A stretch of DNA of 37,143 nucleotides from Psychrobacter sp. (GTDB lineage: Bacteria > Pseudomonadota > Gammaproteobacteria > Pseudomonadales > Moraxellaceae): the NCBI RefSeq assembly GCF_030454045.1, contig NZ_JAKDJE010000025.1, positions 1-37,143 on the forward strand. The letters run 5' to 3'. Numbering within the stretch: position 1 is the first letter of the stretch; each line of letters starts with the position of its first letter. Position numbers and translations under genes: made by a program. A model generated the notes under the pieces. The model did no database searches. It was not told the DNA's origin and was given only the letters and a program-made list of their open reading frames with translations. Positions 33,225 to 37,143 of the stretch are shown here, one piece after another.

Positions 33225-33857
33225 AAAAATGACGAGGAGACTGCAGGGAGTAATAAAGACATCTTTGAGAGACCCGATAGCATGCGCTTTATCACGGCAT
33301 CCTCTACTATCGAGACATTAGCGCTATTTGCAGGGGCATTGGCTTTTGCCGATGGGATGACGCTCGTGGCTGAGGGCACATGGTTTGAGCTACCGATGTT
33401 TGTCTGGGCACTGGCAGGCGGCGTTATCATTCGCAATGTGTTAACGATGGTCTTCAATTTTGAGATGTTTGATCGCTCGATTGATGTATTTGGTAATGCG
33501 TCTTTGAGTCTGTTTTTGGCAATGGCGTTACTGTCATTGAAGCTGTGGCAGTTGACGGATTTGGCAGGGCCTGTATTGGTCATATTGATCGTACAGACCA
33601 TCATCATGATTATCTACGTCTACCTCATTACCTTTAAAGTCATGGGCAAAGACTATGACGCGGCAGTACTCTCAGCAGGACATTGCGGTTTTGGTATGGG
33701 AGCTACCCCGACAGCGATTGCCAATATGCAAGCAGTCACGGATCGCTATCTCCCCTCGCCGAAAGCCTTTTTAATCGTGCCAATGGTTGGTGCGTTCTTT
33801 GTCGATATCGTCAATGCCACGATATTGCAAATATTCACCAAGTTGCCGTTTATGTAA
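33225..33857 (+). pseudogene. gltS: Truncated sodium/glutamate symporter (C-terminal half of GltS)
   Basis: Matches only the second half of GltS (about 400 residues in E. coli). GTWFELPMFVWAL, FGNASLSLFLAMALLSLKLW, the re-entrant loop AGHCGFGMGATPTAIANMQ and VPMVGAFFVDIVNA are intact. The first ATG in this region is at 33282, but homology continues upstream to FERPD and the acidic linker before it, up to an in-frame stop at 33222-33224. The N-terminal domain with the first re-entrant loop is absent. Without it Na+/glutamate transport is unlikely, so I call a remnant. If translated from 33282 it gives 191 residues with a weak ribosome site. The break lies directly after the barstar stop codon. 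Confidence 0.82.
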
Positions 33858-33910
33858 TACTACGTCTGAGCGTATTTAAACCGTGATTAATCTTGAGGAG
33901 ATTGCATGGG

Positions 33911-33949
33911 TCACATCGTGTGATAGCATTATTATCAAATACGATGTGA
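33911..33949 (+). promoter_or_regulatory. Nested inverted repeat upstream of the ZIP transporter gene
   Basis: TCACATCGT (33911-33919) is exactly complementary to ACGATGTGA (33941-33949). Inside it TGATA (33921-33925) pairs with TATCA (33933-33937). There is no T run, and it sits about 75 bases before the ZIP start, so a regulatory site or leader hairpin is as likely as a weak gltS-remnant terminator. Confidence 0.45.
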
Positions 33950-34022
33950 TCTCACCGCCATCATCGTATCAATAGACATTACTCAGAATTATTAAAACTT
34001 ATTAAAAGTATCGAGGCATTTT

Positions 34023-34721
34023 ATGTTGGTATTTGCCATTATTCTTGTGGTTTCAGGCGCACTCATTATTGGTGCATTATGGGGTCTATACGGCTACATG
34101 CCTGACTGGATACAAGGCAATCTGCTTGCGCTGGCAGGTGGTGCGCTCATGAGCTCAGTGGTACTTGAGATGATTCAACCTGCGATTGGCGAGAGTGGTT
34201 TGTGGACGACTGTCGCCTTTACCGTGTTAGGCGCAGTGGTCTTTACGGGTATTGACTATCTGATTGATGAAAAAATGCAAAACAAAGGCGGGGCAGGTTT
34301 GCTTGCCGCTATTACGCTTGATGGTATCCCAGAAAACTTAGCGCTTGGCGTCGCGCTGATTGGTGGTAACGCTTTACAAGTCGCGGCACTAGCAGGGTCT
34401 ATTTTATTATCAAATCTCCCAGAAGCCGCAGGCGGTGCCAAACAAATGCGCGATGGTGGTAGCAGTCACAAAAAAATACTCATGCTATGGATTGGTGCAG
34501 CTATTTTATTATCATTAGCAGCTATTATTGGCAAAACGCTTCTCAAAGATGTCGATGATGCAGTAATTAGTGTAATTGACTGTTTTGCCGCAGGGGCGGT
34601 GATTGCTTCATTAGCGACAGAAGTTTTTCCGTCTGCATTTAAAGATGGCAACCATTGGGCGGGTATCAGCACTGCTATTGGTTTGGTGCTGGCATTAGGA
34701 CTCAATCAACTCGGTGGCTGA
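34023..34721 (+). CDS. ZIP-family divalent metal transporter
   Basis: 232-residue inner-membrane protein with about seven to eight hydrophobic helices and no signal peptide. The helix-4 motif is LDGIPENLALG (Asp100, Glu104) and the helix-5 motif is SNLPEAAGG (Asn131, Glu134). In classical ZIP transporters the first position of helix 4 is His, so this belongs to the divergent Asp-type subgroup; whether it carries zinc, another metal or something else cannot be read from sequence. GAGG six bases before the ATG supports the start. It is followed by a strong terminator and is apparently a single-gene unit. Confidence 0.8.
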   Translation: MLVFAIILVVSGALIIGALWGLYGYMPDWIQGNLLALAGGALMSSVVLEMIQPAIGESGLWTTVAFTVLGAVVFTGIDYLIDEKMQNKGGAGLLAAITLDGIPENLALGVALIGGNALQVAALAGSILLSNLPEAAGGAKQMRDGGSSHKKILMLWIGAAILLSLAAIIGKTLLKDVDDAVISVIDCFAAGAVIASLATEVFPSAFKDGNHWAGISTAIGLVLALGLNQLGG

Positions 34722-34799
34722 GATTCTAAATATTCGTAGGGTTTAAATTTGCCCCTTATTGCATGAGCATGCTCTTATCGCACAATTATTTGAATGAAT

Positions 34800-34832
34800 A
34801 AAACCGCCCAGCGATAATATTGGGCGGTTTTT
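34800..34832. terminator. Bidirectional terminator after the ZIP gene
   Basis: AAAACCGCCCA (34800-34810) pairs with TGGGCGGTTTTT (34821-34832) around a 10-base loop, between two convergent genes. Confidence 0.92.
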
Positions 34833-34896
34833 ATTTATCTGACATTCGGTTCAAATATGTCTAGGTGCGGCGTCATGCAGCAACATGATCGACTCA

Positions 34897-35355
34897 CTAA
34901 AGCGTAAACCCAATCACATTGAGCTTGTTCTCTTCTGCAAACTTAAACAACTCGTGAACGTGATTTAAATTCTCACGAAACGTATTCAAACCTTCTTGGC
35001 TCTCTACTTCGTGGTAGCCGATATCGTGTACCAATTTTTTTAAGTCTGTCGCGGCAAACGCTTTGACGATCTCAGGTACGACGGCCACATTGTATAATAA
35101 ACCGTCATGCTGCTCATGCAGCGGGGTGCTATTGTTTGCCAAAAACAACAAATCGCACAAGGCATAATGCCCCTCTCCCAATAACTCAACCAGTTCTTCC
35201 GTATAATTTTCAAGAGATGCTTGTCTCACATCTAAGTATTGGTTATCGCGATTTTCTCTTAGCTCATCCAGTGTCATATCACCAACAAGTATGCTGGTTA
35301 AATTTTCCTCGCGAACACTACAAAAGCAAAATGACATAGTTGTTGGAATAGACAT
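34897..35355 (-). CDS. Hypothetical protein, possibly DUF1877-like
   Basis: 152 residues, acidic, no signal peptide or membrane segment. The N-terminus has a CFC pair in FCFCSVREENL; the middle (CDLLFLAN, then VVPEIVKAFAATDLKKL) and end (FKFAEENKLNVIGFTL) vaguely recall the DUF1877 arrangement, in which a helix pair is followed by a final strand. That resemblance is weak. AAGGA eight to nine bases upstream makes it a real gene. It is downstream of glyA in the same direction but separated from it by a terminator. Function unknown. Confidence 0.72.
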   Translation of the reverse strand: MSIPTTMSFCFCSVREENLTSILVGDMTLDELRENRDNQYLDVRQASLENYTEELVELLGEGHYALCDLLFLANNSTPLHEQHDGLLYNVAVVPEIVKAFAATDLKKLVHDIGYHEVESQEGLNTFRENLNHVHELFKFAEENKLNVIGFTL

Positions 35356-35384
35356 CGTATCTTCCTTAACTGTGATTAAAAATA

Positions 35385-35416
35385 AAAACCGCCTAGCAAA
35401 CGCTAAGCGGTTTTTT
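35385..35416. terminator. glyA terminator
   Basis: An AAAACCGCcTAGC arm pairs with GCTAaGCGGTTTT with one mismatch and a 4-base loop, flanked by A and T runs, 34 bases past the glyA stop. Confidence 0.88.
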
Positions 35417-35449
35417 GTTATACAACTCTCAAATAGAGTCAGTTAATAC

Positions 35450-36706
35450 TTACTGGTTTTTTTCGTACACTGGTAGCTCTTTGCAGATGGCTTCTACCTT
35501 ACCGCGTACTTCAGCTGCAACCGCTTCATCACCGCGGCTGTCTAGCACGTCACAGATCCAGCCTGCTAAATCACCCGCTTGTGCTTCGTTGAAGCCGCGA
35601 GTAGTAATAGCTGGGGTACCGATACGGATACCAGAGGTGACGAATGGTGATTTTGGATCATTTGGTACGGCGTTTTTGTTGACCGTGATATGTGCATCAC
35701 CAAGCCATTTGTCGGCTTCTTTACCGGTCATTTCTTGCTTCACTAGGCTAATCAGCATGAGATGGTTTTCAGTACCACCAGAGATGATTTCATAGCCACG
35801 CTCTTGAATGACTTTTGCCATGGCTTGTGCGTTTTTCACGACTTGCTGCTGATAAGTTTTGAAGTTGTCTTCTAGCGCTTCTTTAAAGCAAACCGCTTTT
35901 GCCGCGATGACGTGCATGAGCGGGCCACCTTGGTTGCCTGGGAATACGGCAGAGTTTAGCTTTTTAGCAAGTTTCTCATCACGCGACAAGATCATACCTG
36001 AACGCGGGCCACGTAGGGTTTTGTGTGTGGTGGTAGTGGCCACATCAGCAAAAGGTATTGGGCTTGGATAGACGCCGCCCGCAACAAGACCAGCAACGTG
36101 TGCCATGTCTACTAGTAGATACGCGCCTACTTCGTCAGCGATGTCACGGAAACGCTGCCAATCAACGACTTGTGAATACGCTGAAAAACCTGCAATGATC
36201 ATTTTTGGCTTGTGCTCACGCGCTAGGGCTTCTACTTGATCATAGTCAATTAAACCAGTGCCATCGACCAATCCATACTGTACGGCATTGTAGTTCAGAC
36301 CTGAGAAGTTGATGTGTGCGCCATGCGTCAAGTGACCACCAGCGTCTAGACTCATGCCAAGTACCGTGTCATTGGCTTCTAGCAACGCTAAAAATACAGC
36401 AGAGTTTGCTTGGCTGCCTGAATGTGGCTGGACGTTGACGTATTCAGCACCGAACAGCTCTTTTGCACGGTCAATGACCAATTGTTCAATGACATCGACA
36501 TGCTCACAACCACCGTAGTAACGCTTACCAGGATAGCCTTCAGCGTATTTGTTGGTCAAATCAGTGCCTTGTGCTTCCATCACTGCTTGTGAGCAGTAGT
36601 TTTCAGAGGCAATCAACTCGATGTGATTTTCTTGACGAACGCTTTCTGCAGCCATCGCTTCAGCAAGGGTCGGATCAAACTCTTTGATAGAAATGTCTTT
36701 AAACAT
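35450..36706 (-). CDS. glyA: Serine hydroxymethyltransferase
   Basis: PLP enzyme converting serine and tetrahydrofolate to glycine and methylene-tetrahydrofolate in the cytoplasm. The 418-residue sequence is full length: HIELIASENY, NKYAEGYPGKRYYGGCE, NVQPHSGSQAN, LVDMAHVAGLVAGG and the PLP lysine motif TTTTHKTLRGPRSG with Lys229 at the same number as in E. coli. AGGA seven bases before the ATG supports the start. Single-gene unit with its own terminator. Confidence 0.97.
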   Translation of the reverse strand: MFKDISIKEFDPTLAEAMAAESVRQENHIELIASENYCSQAVMEAQGTDLTNKYAEGYPGKRYYGGCEHVDVIEQLVIDRAKELFGAEYVNVQPHSGSQANSAVFLALLEANDTVLGMSLDAGGHLTHGAHINFSGLNYNAVQYGLVDGTGLIDYDQVEALAREHKPKMIIAGFSAYSQVVDWQRFRDIADEVGAYLLVDMAHVAGLVAGGVYPSPIPFADVATTTTHKTLRGPRSGMILSRDEKLAKKLNSAVFPGNQGGPLMHVIAAKAVCFKEALEDNFKTYQQQVVKNAQAMAKVIQERGYEIISGGTENHLMLISLVKQEMTGKEADKWLGDAHITVNKNAVPNDPKSPFVTSGIRIGTPAITTRGFNEAQAGDLAGWICDVLDSRGDEAVAAEVRGKVEAICKELPVYEKNQ

Positions 36707-37143
36707 AATAATGTCCTAAGTAGTGGCTGTCATTAAAAAAGTATCATTAAAAAGAAGCTGATAGCTTGCCCACAACCAAACGAACACTGCATCGACGTTG
36801 CTCAAAGTATGCTAGGTACTTGTGCACGCTGCTCTTTTGCCAGCTGTTTTATGGTACGACCATGATTGTGAATGGCGACTATCAGTAAAAATTAACATAA
36901 GAAAGAATAAACACAGGCAGTTGGCCTGCATTAACTTGACCGATCCGTCAATGAAATCGATATGCAGTGGCATCGATAGCTTTGCGAAAGCGTAAGTGTA
37001 ACATGAAAAATTGTGCGATGAGCGCAAAAAAGCCTGCCTGAAGATGAGCAAATTAAATGGCGATATAACACAGATAAATAGCCAATTAAATAGGGCGTGT
37101 TGAACATTCGACCATGGCACTGACAGCGACTATTTTTTAGGCG
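36707..37143. other. glyA upstream region with repeat copies
   Basis: 437 bases to the window end without a credible gene. It contains the glyA promoter area (not fixed). A block CGACCATG-N10-GCGACTAT (36857-36882) is echoed as CGACCATG-N9-GCGACTAT at 37109-37133, and the 20-base repeat core lies at 37091-37110. An open frame here starts inside the repeat and is rejected. Confidence 0.6.
37091..37133 (-). repeat. Right-edge copy of the interspersed repeat
   Basis: The core tagggcgtgttgaacattcg (37091-37110) is the exact reverse complement of 31-50. The following accatg-gcactg-N5-gactat block resembles the matching flank of the left copy, so the element is about 40-45 bases long. Confidence 0.6.

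Noticed and set aside
36812..37120. 102-codon minus-strand open frame at the right end
   Set aside because: It starts inside the interspersed repeat, has no ribosome site, and its composition looks like chance (many Phe, Ser, Cys); it would cover the glyA upstream region.
1..37143. tRNA, rRNA, CRISPR array, prophage or intact transposon
   Set aside because: No tandem direct repeats with spacers, no transposase or integrase frame, and no tRNA-like cloverleaf were noticed on reading; a dedicated scan was not possible.

Overview
The window looks like chromosomal DNA of a Psychrobacter-type gammaproteobacterium (Moraxellaceae). This is inferred from protein character: Moraxellaceae-like GltIJKL, Hsp33, RubB-like reductase and GlyA, moderate GC, and many short intrinsic terminators. 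It was not confirmed by any search. I see no rRNA, tRNA, CRISPR array or intact insertion sequence.

Layout. (1) 186-1957 (+): biotin protein ligase (birA) and type III pantothenate kinase (coaX), closed by a bidirectional terminator. (2) 2094-10992 (-): a complete leucine/isovalerate catabolic cluster, in transcription order acyl-CoA synthetase, MCC beta subunit, methylglutaconyl-CoA hydratase, MCC biotin subunit, HMG-CoA lyase and isovaleryl-CoA dehydrogenase. A promoter with an overlapping palindrome lies upstream. The ligase in (1) could biotinylate the MCC biotin subunit. (3) 11298-12557 (-): a rubredoxin reductase-like flavoprotein. (4) 12783-16179 (-): a glutamate/aspartate ABC importer gltIJKL, with a strong hairpin between the binding protein and the permeases. 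(5) 16585-17565 (+): Hsp33. (6) 17700-18598 (+): an AT-rich membrane/coiled-coil gene split by a frameshift exactly at an A_AAA_AAC heptamer. (7) 18611-22564 (-): an alpha/beta hydrolase and a PhoX-type phosphatase preceded by Pho-box-like repeats. (8) 22903-29590 (-): an FAH-family hydrolase, then a basic amino acid type ABC importer with two permeases, one ATPase and three tandem paralogous lipoprotein binding proteins. (9) 29945-30244 (-): a small acidic lipoprotein. (10) 30645-33218 (+): proA, then a cold-shock-domain/transmembrane/guanyl-RNase fusion and its barstar-like partner. (11) 33225-34721 (+): a remnant of the glutamate symporter gltS lacking its N-terminal half, then a ZIP-family transporter. 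(12) 34897-36706 (-): an unknown protein and glyA. The two window edges carry inverted copies of one short interspersed repeat.

The most unusual locus is 32069-33218. A single protein appears to join a nucleic-acid-binding cold-shock domain, a membrane anchor and an RNase Sa/barnase-like domain whose recognisable active-site residues are all present, followed by a translationally coupled barstar homologue. The truncated gltS begins directly after the barstar stop codon, which suggests that this pair arrived by, or was followed by, a rearrangement.
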